Positions 49,199-61,806 of a DNA stretch of 64,000 nucleotides are shown in pieces (the first letter of the stretch is position 1; each line of letters opens with the position of its first letter). The DNA lies in contig CM049405.1 of assembly GCA_026929865.2 (NCBI GenBank), positions 18,870,501 to 18,934,500 of the forward strand, read 5' to 3'. The notes under the pieces were generated by a model, which made no database searches, was not told the DNA's origin, and saw nothing but the letters and a program-made list of their open reading frames with translations. The translations under genes and the position numbers were made by a program. This DNA comes from Hyperoplus lanceolatus. Lineage: Eukaryota > Chordata > Actinopteri > Uranoscopiformes > Ammodytidae.

Positions 49199-49265
49199 AA
49201 AAATCAAATTATAGTTGCAATGATAATATAAGAGATATTGTCATTGCGACTATAATTTGATTTTT
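49199..49265. repeat. 67-nt near-perfect hairpin (31-bp stem, 5-nt loop)
   Basis: Arms 49199-49229 and 49235-49265 are reverse complements except at two places, both U-G wobbles if transcribed from the plus strand. The loop is AAGAG. Could be a palindromic MITE core or a microRNA-like precursor; the sequence alone does not decide. Confidence 0.9.
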
Positions 49266-49356
49266 TTCCCCTTCTCTGCAAAGCAAAACAAGACGGATAT
49301 TTCGGACTGAATTGATTCCGTATTATAAAGGTGTGGCTTTTAATGAGGAGGTTTAA

Positions 49357-49967
49357 AGAGGACCTATTATACTACTTTTCTGGTCTTAATTTCTTGTTTT
49401 ACACTGCTATAGAGCAAACTGACACGGATCACATCACAAAAAACTATGTAGATTTTCGGGAAGCTCTTTCTCTTATTTTGGCGATCCAGCACGTCCTGTC
49501 AACACTTGAGTGTGTGTGCTTCGGCCATCTCCGCTCCCTCCGCCTGTGCTTCGGCCATCTCCGCTCCCCCCCCCCCCCCTGCAAACCCCACTCCGTTGTG
49601 ATAGGTTACCTTCCTTCCGGAACACTTTCAGTGGCGGGAAGCGCGAGCATGGACCTATAAGGGCGCGAGGCAGACGCGAACAGGGAAGTGACAGCATTGC
49701 TATACATGGAAACATCCGAGTGGTGACGACACCAAGTTACATGCGATGTCACAAAGTTACAAAGCCTCAAACCGCTTTGAACATGTGACTTCTCGACTGG
49801 CTAGAATAGTGTCTAGTGCTCTGCACAGACACCTCAGACGGTCAGCAGGGAATACGTCGAAATGCATGTAAGTCATTATTTGATAATTTAGTATGGTTAA
49901 GCATGACTATAAATCATCATAACAACGTTTATAGGTCATAAAAGTCAAAACGCATCATAGGTCCTCT
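49357..49967. mobile_element. TTAA-flanked non-autonomous DNA transposon
   Basis: The ends AGAGGACCTATTATAC and AGAGGACCTATGATGC (reverse complement) are flanked by TTAA (49353-49356, 49968-49971). 611 bp, with a ~30-bp tandem duplication of CTTCGGCCATCTCCGCTCC and a C-run at 49566-49580. TTAA targets are used by piggyBac and Kolobok/T2-type elements. No transposase. Confidence 0.82.
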
Positions 49968-49971
49968 TTAA

Positions 49972-51228
49972 GGACATAATAAAAACATTGTTATAACCAC
50001 ATATGTTTGAAGTTATGTTCTCATATATCATAACAAGACATGGACAGGAGTCATTAGTTGATTCCATTAGTTTTACAATCATAAAACAAGAAACCTTAAA
50101 ACTTTCTTTTTTATACTGCTTCTTATCCCAAACATTTCATGAAGCACATTGCAAGAAAGAGTAATAGCTTTGATATTTGTGTTGCTCCATAAAGGTCAAT
50201 GAGTCTGATTGAAATATTTAATAGTCCTTATCATGAACAATGAATTGAACCAAATTCAACTGAGCAGGGCCACAGAATGAAAAATGATGCCAGATCTACA
50301 GAAAGGTCAGGCTAATGTGTTACTCTGTTGAATGCAGGGATGTAACCAACAGTGACAAAAAAACCTGGTATTTACAGCCTAAAGACGGGAACCCTTTGCT
50401 TTTCACTTTCACACCTGATGACAACTTTCTTCAATGTGGCGTGACCAATTGCACTATATATTTTTTAAACTTTTAACATAAAAATAAATAAGCACATAAT
50501 TTTGAAACTGTAAAGCCATGCTGAAAGCAGTTTTAGCTAAAGGTGATCTCACCGAGGTTGATGATGCTGAGAATAGATACAACCACAAACATTCCCATAT
50601 TATTTAAATGCCTGCAACATTTGCAAGTTTTTACAATGAGAGCTCAATATTTAATTTGCTCAATATCTCTTTGACATAGATAACACACAGAATACTGACA
50701 AAATGATGCTTCTGCAAATATTGGCTTCCGTTGCCATGTCATCCCACAGTTGCATCATTATGTGTGAACTGACTCCATTTAAACTGGGAGTGACACAATT
50801 ATAAAAAAAACATTAGAACGATTTAGTACTTGGAATGTCAGTATAATTTAACCAATAGTTCAGTAAAAAAAAGTAAGAAGTTGGAATCAATCTCCAGCCT
50901 GTGTTGCTGCCCTACCAGCCCTAAAGCTGTAGTTGCTGTGATGCACAGTCCTGGGTGGAATGGAAAAAGGGCCACATGTTGTTCAAAAATTGGTCCAAGA
51001 TGGATGCAGTCAGGCGTCCTGAGGAGAGAGTCACTTTTTTATTACCTGCTGCTGACTGCTGCCCCAACTCTCGTCCACCTCTTTTCCCATCTCTCCCATG
51101 GAAATTGATCTCCTTCTCTTCTCTTTTCTGTTTTCCCTACAGCTGCCACTGCCCCATTATAACGGTATGTTTAATTAGATCGGGGGATGAAAAGTATCCT
51201 GTACTGCTTCAGAAAAGAAGCATACTGT

Positions 51229-51274
<46 letters not shown>

Positions 51275-53990
51275 GGATATGGCAGACCATTCAGCATAAA
51301 TTAAATGATTTGCATAAAGTGGAATGTTATAATGTTCAGGCAGCAGCCTACTTGAACTCTTTGATAATCTCTAAATACAACTGAAGTGGATATACTGTTT
51401 GGAACATGTGAAATGAGTCAGCGCTAGCATTTAATTTGACGGACCTCAAAGCCGAAAATTCTCAGAAAGATACCGGAGGTCAAAGTAAGATCTTATAAAG
51501 CAGTCATTGGCACATTGCTGCTTTTTGAATTGTAAGACACTCATGGAGAATACTGGTTTTAATGATATGATATATCGCCATAAATATTAATGCATGGTAC
51601 TATAATTTATGAATGTACAGTCGGTGTAGCCATTTTTCCTCCAACTTTTGAATCATTAAGCTTATATACTTCATAATTGGCTCTTTGCACCTCACATATA
51701 TGTACTGCCACTTTAGTATCTTTACCAAAAACTATAAAAATATTATGTTGTTTTTTCAAGTTATGTTTTCAGATATAAAATGTATGGAGCCATCATGTAT
51801 ATTTGATAGCCGGACGTCTATAGGGTAGTAAATTAATGTCAAATTAAATATCCTTCCCTGACCAAGAGGTGGCTGCTGCAACAAACAGTTTACACAGGCA
51901 TAATAAATAAAAATATATGACCGTTACCAAACTAAATTTTTGGCATAAAGTCCTTAATTTCCTGTGGCATGGTATTTCTGTAACGACAAACCCTAATACA
52001 TTAATCAGCTGTCTTAAGTTATTTTACTCATAAAGAGGGACCATTGTTCTTCATATACACAAATCACATAATACTAACATAGAAACAAATGAGTAAATAT
52101 AATGGATGAATGTAATGATGACATATTATTCCTCACTGCCTTTTAACTATGTTTATCTATTACCCATTTTGTGACCCATATTTATTATGTATTTGTTCTT
52201 ATAATGTATATGTGTTGCACTAAATATTAAATTTTGCCTAGGGTATACAAAATGTTATTTATTTTTTATGCTTTGTATGCTTTGCATAAAAATGACCAAA
52301 ACAATCTAACATAACATTGAATACAGTGCTGAAACAATGAATGAATGATGACAAGGAGATACCAGACTAGGGAGTACATAACTGGCAAGATCTACTAACT
52401 TGTGAAAACACAGACCAACCAGTGCCTGTCAGCTTTGACATTACATAGTGAAATTCACTAAAATGGTTCCAGAGCATACTATATTGCAAGGAAGCCAAAG
52501 GGGGAATACCTAAAGCAATCAAAAACATGTTTAAGTTGAGGGGAGATCATACTTGTAACCTAAAGTTTCTTATTGTAATTAAATGTACTAAATTATATCA
52601 TCAAGCCCCACTATCACAGGAATCGCTAACGACAATCATGTTACACATGTGTTATTCTGACCATGTGTGTGTATCTATAAGCATTGGGACGCTGTGTATG
52701 CACTGCCAATTTAAAATGAGTACATACACAATTCATTTGTCTACAGTCCATTGACCCCACTTTGTGCCACTTAGAGTTTTTAGCTCTGAAACGAAACAAG
52801 ACTTCTCAGAAGGTATGTATATTTCCCAGATAACCTTATCTGGGTAACTAGTTCATTTTGGTAGATAACATACGCCTACTGATAATGTCCATTTCCTTTG
52901 GCATTGCAATTCAGTTGTATACTAAGTCCAGGTATCATTGTGAGCTGTAGGGAATTTGGCCTTTATCAGTTTGGTGTAAGTCCCTTATGCACTGCACAAC
53001 TTTACATTAGTATCCTCATAAAGTCTTGGCAGGGCCTGTTTCACAACCCAAAAGGCAATGTGAACAAAACATCCTGAAGGTTTCTCAAATTTTTCAATAA
53101 CATATGTAAATTTTTCATCATTCTCCAGCTTCATGGCGCTACATTTTTTTTTCCCAATATAAAAAAAATCAGATTCAAAGATATACCTGCCTTTCCATAC
53201 ATCTAAAAACAAAACATGTCGACTGATTGTCATCTATGGTGGCAGTTCCGTGCCTGACTTGTTTGTTCAATATCTGCATGGAATAATATCTTCCTGCCTG
53301 TTAAATGCGTAAACAGAAAGATTTACTTAAGCATCCAATGATAGTGGTTTGCATTAAATCTGCTTTTTAGCCATGAGGCTCTACGTATATCATTGCTGCT
53401 AGCTATGGTGGGTCGGTCAGCAAAGACACAGTATGGACAGGTAGCAGATCATGTCAAGGAGATATGTACTGATTTTGTCAACAAGCATTCTCCAGAATGA
53501 CTGACTCCACCTTCAAACCACCTTGTCTGCCTGACCTATCACTGCCACCTGTGCTGGTAGCTCTCATTTGAACCTGTGCGATATAGTTATGGAGTTGCTT
53601 TCTCTGTCCAGTAACAAATTAATTAACACAAGCACAGGGTTGTAATCATTTGTATAACATGTTCATACTATTTATGAAATGCATAATTATAAGTTAATGA
53701 GGCTTCATTACAAACACATTCTGTGGAGGGGTTCGAGAGTTCGCTCTGTTGCATGTGATTCCATCCTGTCCTTCTGAGAAACTGATGATTTATGGATGCT
53801 ATACAAAATATGCTCCTTATCTCTGAGGGTATTGAATTATTGGCATGTGGTACCAAGTGGAATAGCACAATAAGCTTACCAGTTTCTTATTCTAAGGAAA
53901 AGTAGAAAGCCTTGTATTCTCTTCTAAATAATAACTTAGATGCTTATACTGTAGTTCCATTTAAACAATCTCAATCTCTCTCTCTCCCCC
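49972..53990. other. Non-coding stretch, no gene seen
   Basis: Only the (AG)n run at 51231-51271 is structured. Open frames are short or repeat-derived. Confidence 0.4.
51231..51271. repeat. (AG)n microsatellite
   Basis: About 20 AG units. Confidence 0.97.
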
Positions 53991-53991
53991 T

Positions 53992-54012
53992 CCCCCCCCC
54001 CCCCCCCCCCCC
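53992..54012. repeat. Poly-C tract
   Basis: 21 consecutive C after a CT-rich run. Confidence 0.95.
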
Positions 54013-56894
54013 TACTTCCCCCCCCCTACGCTATAATTTTAAGATTTGATGTTTTAAATTGCATCAGTATCCATCATCACTCATAACATCTTTTTGCTGA
54101 CGTTCATGGAAGGTACATGGCATTCACCAGGAACAACTATTAACACACCTATCCCCTGACCCTTTGACCAAACTTATTTTCCATGTCAGATGTCTTCTGT
54201 TTGAATGCTTGGAGCCAATTCATGTAGTGAATCAGTTTCTCTGTTGCCAATGCTACCAATACTGAAACAAAACACACATGTTAAATACAGTATCATGCCA
54301 GGCCCTGTGAGAAATATTGCATCATACCTGTATCAGCTTGATATATAATGGTGGTTTATCCCTCTTCATCTCTTCATTCAGGCATCCCATCCCTCATTCA
54401 ACACATCTCCGAAGCTTACACAGTGCATGGCCACACTAACTACACTGCAACCAACATATACACGGATGTGCACAAACCTCCCTCCCGGGGTGACTGAAAT
54501 GAATGGTTAAGTCGGGGAGCCTGAGAGAGGACAGGCCGCGAAGATTTACTCTGCCTCTAGCCACCATAATTCTCTGCCTCTCTCTGCATCCTCCGGTGCT
54601 ATGGTGATGAAGGCATGATGAGTGGAAGCCTCTTTTTCATCTCCCTCCCATCAGCAGTGTTGCCTCCAGCTTTCTCAGCCGCCATAAAGCCTGCCTGTAG
54701 GTCGCTCCGGTGAACTTGACTGCTGACTGCTGATTTATTCAGAGCCTAAGCTGTGTTGCACTATTGCATTGTATTGACTTTTCGTATATTACAGTATGCG
54801 TGATATGGCATTTATTGGAAAAGCAGAGCAATAATCAGCCATAGATTAACTGTGCATTCTTTGACCTGGCAGCTTGCTCATTATTCATCATCATGTACAT
54901 CACATGTTATCAAAGATGTAAATGTTCCAGTTCTACTTAAGGAAATAACTGTAACCTCAAATGTTTTGGGTGATAAAGTCTTTATGTCACCTAAGCAGCT
55001 CAACACTTTCATTTTCAGTTTTCACTCCCCGCCCCCCCTCAGACAACCTTTTTCATACCGAGAGATGCAAGTATATCTATAAATAAGGTTTATATGTAGG
55101 CTATATGCAGCACACTATTTACTCACAGCTGGTTGAGAAGTTCAGCCTTGACAAGTTCTCTTCTATAATGAAAAAAGAGAGAGGCGTAATAATGAAAATG
55201 GCTATAGACATTTTGTCATAACAATGTTCACACAGCTTGGCTATACGGAGGTAGGACTGGGATATTTCTGGTGCTATCAGACCGCATCATTGGTGGGTCA
55301 ACCTGGCCTTCTCATTGTCTGCCTCATTGACAGGGAGCATCATTTGGATGCATTGCTTAAGTGTTACAGACGTCTGCTTCCTGTTCCTTTCGGCATGCTG
55401 CTGTCCCAGGGGCACCTAGGGGTGCAGAGGATACACACTGTACATCTGTCTATCAGGAAAATGAAAGCTGTTTGTCAGCAGATGGAACATGCACTATGCC
55501 AGCAGCTCAACAGGGAGTTGAAATGAGGGACAAACTGTACATGCAGGTGTATTAAAGTGGAGGTGTCTTAGGCTTAAATGGATGTTGTAATTTGACAACA
55601 TGGCAGCTCTGATAGAGGTCTAGGTTTTAGTATTCATAGTAATCATTTATTTTCAAAGTGTAAAGAACTATAGGTGATTTGTTCAAGTGAGGAAACGCAG
55701 CTTTTTGGATAATGAGACTACGTGCCTTTGAGGAATATAAGTGTTGTAGAGTAAAGAACAAAGAGTTGAAGTTGTATAAAATACTGTCTAATGAATCCAA
55801 AAAGATCCATTCATGCTAGTACACAAGACGTATACTCAACAATAGTCAAACTCCTTCATTATAAATGAATGAATATATTTGTGTTTCAGTGGAAATTATA
55901 GCCAACATATACACATTAAAACTTTGTCATGGTATTACTCAATCTCATTTAATGCTAAAGTTCTACACTGCCATCATTTTTCAAATACAGTTTTGGTGTA
56001 TTTGTTGTATTGATTATCATACCAATGATGCTAATAAGATAACAATAAATCAGCCTTTAAGCCTTTTCATGCCGATGCACTGAAACATGTAAGCATTACA
56101 GGGGTGTGAGTGAACCACTACGGTAGAGTATAGCTGTAACAACTTGTCTTTCCTTTCACCAATTGTAAATGTTTGAGTGCATTGGGAGAAGTACACCATT
56201 GCTATTGAAAGACTGACTTGCTGAAGCCCTCTTAAGATAATTTGTATGCTGGGAAGGGCTTGTTGTTTGTGGACTCTACCCTTAGGTGGTTGTTTTGAGC
56301 CAGATACATGCTGATGTGGGACACAACTGAGGCATGTGTTCCTCAACCGCCTGGGCAGTCCAGTCACTTTACAGTGCCACAGTTTTAGCAGATGGACTAT
56401 CATTCTTATACCTAGCAAGCAGCAGCCAAGCAGTACTGAAAACAAACAAGTGAGTATTTGATTGGCAGCACTGTTCAGCTCATCAACAACGTGTGACACA
56501 ATTTCACGCATTTGGAAAGGTCATATGGGTCATTTTGGAAGGCATTGATAAACAGTTTATATTGTCATTTACATATGGGGACCTATGGCCTATTTATGTT
56601 TGTATTGAGTATATAAGAAATAATCCTCCATTCACCACTACTTGCAATTGCCTCAGGAGAGATGATGAACCACTGATGCTAAAATGTAAAGTTTTATACA
56701 TCAATGAGCCCCAACTATATCCAATTGTTGTCATTATATGCGCAAACAGATTGTTGACTGGTAATGATAGCACCATTAAGCATATAGCATTTATGAAATT
56801 GTCGACTGTGAAATGGTGTAACTTGTACACATACGCATACATCCCTTTAATTTTTATGTTGTCTCTTATTTATTACACCCTGACCAGACCTTTA
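54013..56894. other. Non-coding stretch, nothing recognised
   Basis: No supported gene. A 153-codon minus-strand frame at 56050-56511 is unlike known proteins. Confidence 0.4.
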
Positions 56895-56903
56895 CACCCG
56901 TCC

Positions 56904-58433
56904 ATAGGCAATTGGGCGCCCTCCGCAGGGGCAAAAAAAAAAAGAAAGAAATGGGCTCCAAAACTTTTTTTTTTATGTTAATACTATAATTTCAAAATAT
57001 GAGTTAAGCTAACACATGACAACTACTGAGGATAGACAAACTATAAAAAAATTGAAGCTCCCCCTCTCCTCCGATAGACTTAGATTTCTGGCGATCAGCC
57101 AGGTATCTGACGGTACCACCGGTCGGAAACGGAAAGAAAAGAGCGCACACAAAAAGCCTCTCGTGAAGGAAATACTGAGAAGGAAAAGAAGAGGAGGAAA
57201 AACGTAACAAAGACAGAGGTAGGCCTACAGTGGCGTTAATGTGATGAATGAATAGTGTGCTGATTGTTTTAGCGTTGTAGGAGCAGTGTGTTAACTTGCT
57301 AGCTTTTGGAAGATGGGTAACGTTACTCCCAGCTTAAATTCATCAGAAGGCATTTAGAAAGATTTTTCAATTAGCCTACATCCCCTGTCATAATTTGACA
57401 AAGTTTGCCTGCTTGTAGGCTAATGGTTATTAGAAAGCTATTCCTTTTCCACTATAATTAATGGTTGTCAACCTTGGGTTTATTGTGTTAGTTTACATCA
57501 GTGTTAAAAGTGCACAGTATAATAACTGTTAATATTGCATACTTGAGGCAAGTCAAGTTTATTTGTGAGGCACTTTTCAACACAAATCAAAGTGCTATAC
57601 ATAAAGCCATGATATATCATCAGAAGGCTTGATTCTGATTTAATAAAAAGCAGGAGCAAACTTTTCCGTTTGATTGTATACCTTACCTAGGCCTATAGCT
57701 TTCCATTAGTTACTGCTTCTCTTCACTCACTGGTTGGATGCTAAACTGCATTTCATTTTAATGACAAGAGTTTAATCTTATCTAATTTCCATTTTAAAGC
57801 TTTTCACCATGTATTAATATAAATAATGTAACAACATGTATACTTCTCTTTTCTCTTCAGGTTTTCATTTGAAATACTTTGAGCCACCTGTCCTGCAGAC
57901 ATCTTCTCCACCTCAGCACAGCCCAGTGATGTAGCATGAGGAATAAAGGCTTCACCAATAGACCCAAAGGCAAGAGTAGTCAGGCTGTAGCAAGGTGAGG
58001 TGAGCTTGTTGAGATATGAAGATGAGGTCTTAACATCTAAATGGAGACAGCTCTCTGTTGGAATCAACTTAAATAGCAGTACAGACCAGAGGTCATTTAA
58101 TGTTGTAATATAGCTTTTGTGTGGAATTATATTCAATGCAAAGTTATGATTTATTGAAACTATACTTGTAATAGATTATAATTTTAAATGTTAACGTCTG
58201 CATTTTTTTGTGCAAATTGTAATATTGTATTCATTGTTTAATGTTATGTCACTTGTTTTGTAATATGGTTTTTATTTTGTGGGTTATTTTCTATCTAAAA
58301 TAAAATGAATTGTCAAAGACAAAGCTATCCAGTTCTGTGTGAGTGTATGAACAGTGGTGGACCTGACTGCAATGCAATGGGGGTGCCAGCTAAAATCTTG
58401 CCTAGGGCGCCAAATTGGTCAGGGCCGGCCCTG
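56904..58433. mobile_element. hAT-like element 2 (1.5 kb)
   Basis: Flanked by CACCCGTCC (56895-56903, 58434-58442), containing an 8-bp hAT-type duplication. The right end is CCTAGGGCGCC...CAGGGCCGGCCCTG; the left end keeps the inner part (ATAGGCAATTGGGCGCC) but lacks the outer CAGGGCCGG. A plus-strand basic peptide (57016-57207, RRKRRGGKT end) could be a remnant of the transposase N-terminus. Confidence 0.72.
57545..57605 (-). repeat. LINE 3'-end-like repeat fragment
   Basis: CAAGTTTATTTGT...CAAAGTGCT pattern, as in the repeats at 15313 and 17903. Lies inside hAT-like element 2. Confidence 0.5.
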
Positions 58434-58442
58434 CACCCGTCC

Positions 58443-59416
58443 CTTGACTAGTTTTAGTGCAGTTGTGTTTTCTATTTTTATTTAATTGTTTTTGTCCATT
58501 TGTATATCTGTTATATATTTGTCTAATATGACTCATGCTTGTGTATTTGGTATGTGTGCCTTTATTCCTAGTGGGGCCTCTTGGACCAGATCAATATTGT
58601 AAATAAGAAACTGTTCTTAATGTTTTTTTTTTTTTAAGATATTTTTTGGGGCATTTTTATGCTTTTATTGATAGTGTAGAGACATAGTTGAAATGGAGCA
58701 GAGAGGGGAGCGACATGCAGAGAACTTGCTTATAGGTGTACATTGGAAGCATACCTTATTGGCTAAACAAGAGATGGAGAGGAAGCCTGTATTTCTGAGA
58801 GGGCCAAATTCATTATCCCTCAGAAGTGAAAGTCCACTTTTGTTTACTCATGATCCACATAGAAGAATTTGTCAAACTATGAGGCAGGCACGGTATCCAT
58901 GACAATTAATCTAAAAGCTGTACAGACATTCTAAGTCAGGAGAGGATGTTTCCTTTTGCAGTGGCTCTCTTGGCAAATTGGTACTGGATGCAACTAGCAC
59001 AAATTACACATACATCTTTTAATGCACATTGGATACAACAGCACTAATTGTACACATCATCCACGTACCTACTGCACTCCCTTTCTGGGCCAATCTATAC
59101 CTATATTAACATTACCGATGAGTATTTCTTTGAGTTTGTTGATAATGAAAATATATCTGATATACATGAAAAAAGTCAACAAACATTGCCCCTATAATAA
59201 CAATACATTGCTTTAATAATAAAACATATCTTTAACAATATTGTTGATAAATACAGTACAATACACATTTTTTTTGGTATCCTTGGCAGGGAAATCGCCT
59301 AGATCTATTGCCCCATTCTGGTAAGCTTTCCCACGGGTATGCTCCACGGGATGCTAAAATATTTTCTGAATCAGGAAATTATTTTTTGGCTACCATTATC
59401 CTTGCTTGAAAGATCC
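58443..59416. other. Non-coding stretch with one probable dispersed repeat
   Basis: 58622-58730 (TTTTTTGGGGCATTTTTATG to GGGGAGCGACATGCAG) resembles a repeat common in fish genomes (from memory). Otherwise nothing recognised. Confidence 0.4.
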
Positions 59417-59425
59417 AAACAAATT

Positions 59426-59808
59426 TAGCCTGGCAAGACCAGCCTGAACTCCCAAGCTTCACATTTGCGTCTCTCCCACGGATCAGTCAGGCATTTCTCC
59501 AATCTTTGTCGGGAGGAGTCAGTGAAAAAAGTACCTGGCTAATCAGGACCCACATTCTGACCAAACATATGTCCAGTCAGACCAGGCCCTCCCCACTTTC
59601 TGTCCATTGAGGCTAGATTGACAACTACATGAACCAATCAGAAACTGCCTGCCAAGATCAGTGACCGATTAGGTGTGAACAGGGGCCAGATTGGCCCGGC
59701 CATTTTTTTGACCGGCTCCTCCCCAAGGAGATTGGAGAAATCCCTGACTGATATGCGGGAGATAAACAAATGTGAAGCTTGCGAGGTCAGGGTGGTCTTG
59801 CAGGGCTA
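59426..59808. mobile_element. TAGCCTGG-ended non-autonomous transposon 3 with long inverted repeats
   Basis: 383 bp. The left ~93 bp and right ~93 bp are imperfect inverted repeats (both run TAGCC...AAGACCA...GCTTCACATTTG...ATTTCTCCAATCT). They are flanked by 9-bp AAACAAA(T/G)T at 59417-59425 and 59809-59817. Long inverted repeats plus 9-bp duplications are the classic MULE pattern. Confidence 0.82.
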
Positions 59809-59870
59809 AAACAAAGTAGCCCTGTGATGAAATCATAGATAGTATTATAATATTGATGTATCATCCGTGC

Positions 59871-60726
59871 TGACCTCAGTTATTCACACAGCATCCAATA
59901 ATCCTGGTTTATGCGTGTCGCCATCTTGTGAGATTTTTACTCCGCCTCACGTTGGGGGTGTGAGATACGCCCATCTAGCTGACGTATACCTCCGAGGCAA
60001 AGTGAGGGACAACGGGTGGAGAGCTGTCACTCAAGAGATCGCGCCAATACATTTTAACCTCCAAAAGAATAAAAACTAGCCTGTTAGAAAAAAATTCAAC
60101 ACCCTCAGTGTTGTCATGGAGATATGACCTAAACATACAGACTAGAATGGTTTTGTGGACCAGGCTGTAAATAGGTTTAATAAGACTTTGAAAACGGCCT
60201 GTCTTAAGGTGCGAACACACTACATGCATTACACACGTACAGACGCGTATAAAATCGGCTATTTTTCCATAGGGAACCATTGGTTCACCAATGCTGCTGT
60301 AACTGTGTTTGTTATGTTGCTGCCGTGAATATAAAATGCTGTTTTAATGCTAGGCTATTTGTGCTGTTCAGTTTGTCTTTTGGCACAGTTGTTGGTCGTG
60401 TTGTTGTTGTTTTTGTGCGGACATGCACGCTGTTGTGTCGGGTCGGGTCTGATCACAGCCATGGTTAATTAGGGGAAATACTATATCGGGAGGGAGACTA
60501 CGCACGTTACGCGCATAGAACCATTTTTGACACAAAATGATCAAGCAACATTTTAGCTGCGTTACGCACGTACATTTTACACGGGTAACGCATGTAGTGT
60601 GTTCGCACCTTAACAAGTGAGTCAAAGAAAAATTGCTCAGTCTTGGTACCACCCCCAGTGGCCACCGGAAGGTACTACAATTATGGTCACTTCCTTATTG
60701 GATGCTGGTAAAAATCGCTGAGGTTG
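59871..60726. mobile_element. Inverted-repeat element containing a nested MITE
   Basis: ACCTCAG...CAGCATCCAATAA at 59873-59902 and its inverse TTATTGGATGCTG...CTGAGGT near 60695-60724 form imperfect ends. The interior is interrupted by the TTAA element at 60208-60609. No clear target duplication and no coding capacity. Confidence 0.55.
60208..60609. mobile_element. 402-bp TTAA-flanked MITE
   Basis: Inverted ends GGTGCGAACACACTACATGC match perfectly over 20 bp, flanked by TTAA (60204-60207, 60610-60613). No transposase. The TTAA target suggests piggyBac or Kolobok mobilisation. Confidence 0.88.
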
Positions 60727-60734
60727 GGGATTGG

Positions 60735-61328
60735 ATGAAATTCAGTTATATACATCCAAGTCAGTGAAAGTCATCCTGTAGACAGCAATAAATAAAGACA
60801 AAACCAAAAAGAAAATGAACACATTTTAGTAGTTTTCTGGGGATTAGGATTAGATTAGGGTGAGAAAACCCTCTTTAGTTCTTCATTAGCCTGTTTGTAT
60901 CAGCCAGTTCATCTATGCTTGCTCAAAGCTACTCAGTGGACATTACTTTTGAGTGCAATCAATGCAATATTTAGGGATTTGTTGAGGCCCTGGAGTGCTT
61001 ATGCTCTGCCAAGAAAATAAGCCACGGGACAAACTGGCATTATATGTGCGAAGGTCAGCTTGTTAACCAAAGTAATTGGATTTTGCAACCCTCTCTGGAT
61101 AATGTGAGCCTTTAGCCAACTCTTGCCCCACAATCTTTTCCTGACTCCAATTTTGGTATTGATTTGTCTTTCATTTGGACTCAAAGTGAAGAGAACGGCA
61201 GGCCTCAGTCAAACTCACTCTGTGTCATAACGCACTACGACATCTTAATTAATCAGAATCCATGTTCATTTTTCTAAAGGGAAGACTTAACATATTTGTC
61301 AACCAAATGGAGGTACATTATCCTTGAT
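60735..61328. other. Non-coding stretch, nothing recognised
   Basis: No supported gene. Confidence 0.4.
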
Positions 61329-61542
61329 CATTTCAGACAGGAATACTTTAGTCAAAATTAGAAGTTTATTTCAAATAGCAGAATACTTTGCAATTATTAA
61401 ATTTGGCGGTATGGTTCTGATCCATGATCTCCTCCCCTCCACGTGCTCACGTGGAAAGCTTTAAGGCAGAGAGAGCCATCCCTCTGACCTCCATGGCTAC
61501 ATGGATTACCGAAAGGTGAGGAGATCTGCAGCAAGGACCCCC
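61329..61542 (-). repeat. Direct repeat B2 (3' terminus)
   Basis: About 214 bp, nearly identical to 61807-62021 (few substitutions and one extra C). Homology starts at CATTTCAGACAGG in both. Confidence 0.92.
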
Positions 61543-61806
61543 TAGGGTGTAGAACAGAACAAGCGTCAATGACAACAGAAATGACATTGATGACAAATAC
61601 AGTTAACAAGGAGGTGGTGGGGTGGAGGTGGGTTGCAAGAGTTTACAGAGGAAGCAGCACCAGTAGGTAGGCTAGAGCAACTTAAATAAGGCGCCACTTG
61701 AGTGTACAGCCAATGGTGTGCTAGGGGCGTAACCTGGCTGTCAGCTGACGAGCCCAGATGACAGCCGGCTTGACGTCCGTACCCTGCCTGAACTAACGCT
61801 ACGCTC
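61543..61806 (-). repeat. Predicted repeat A2 between B copies
   Basis: 264 bp enclosed by the two B copies. If the Ngaro reading is right, a copy (A1) should exist at the element's 5' end beyond position 64000. Confidence 0.6.

Noticed and set aside
56050..56511. 153-codon minus-strand frame
   Set aside because: No recognisable domain and no supporting splice or promoter context.
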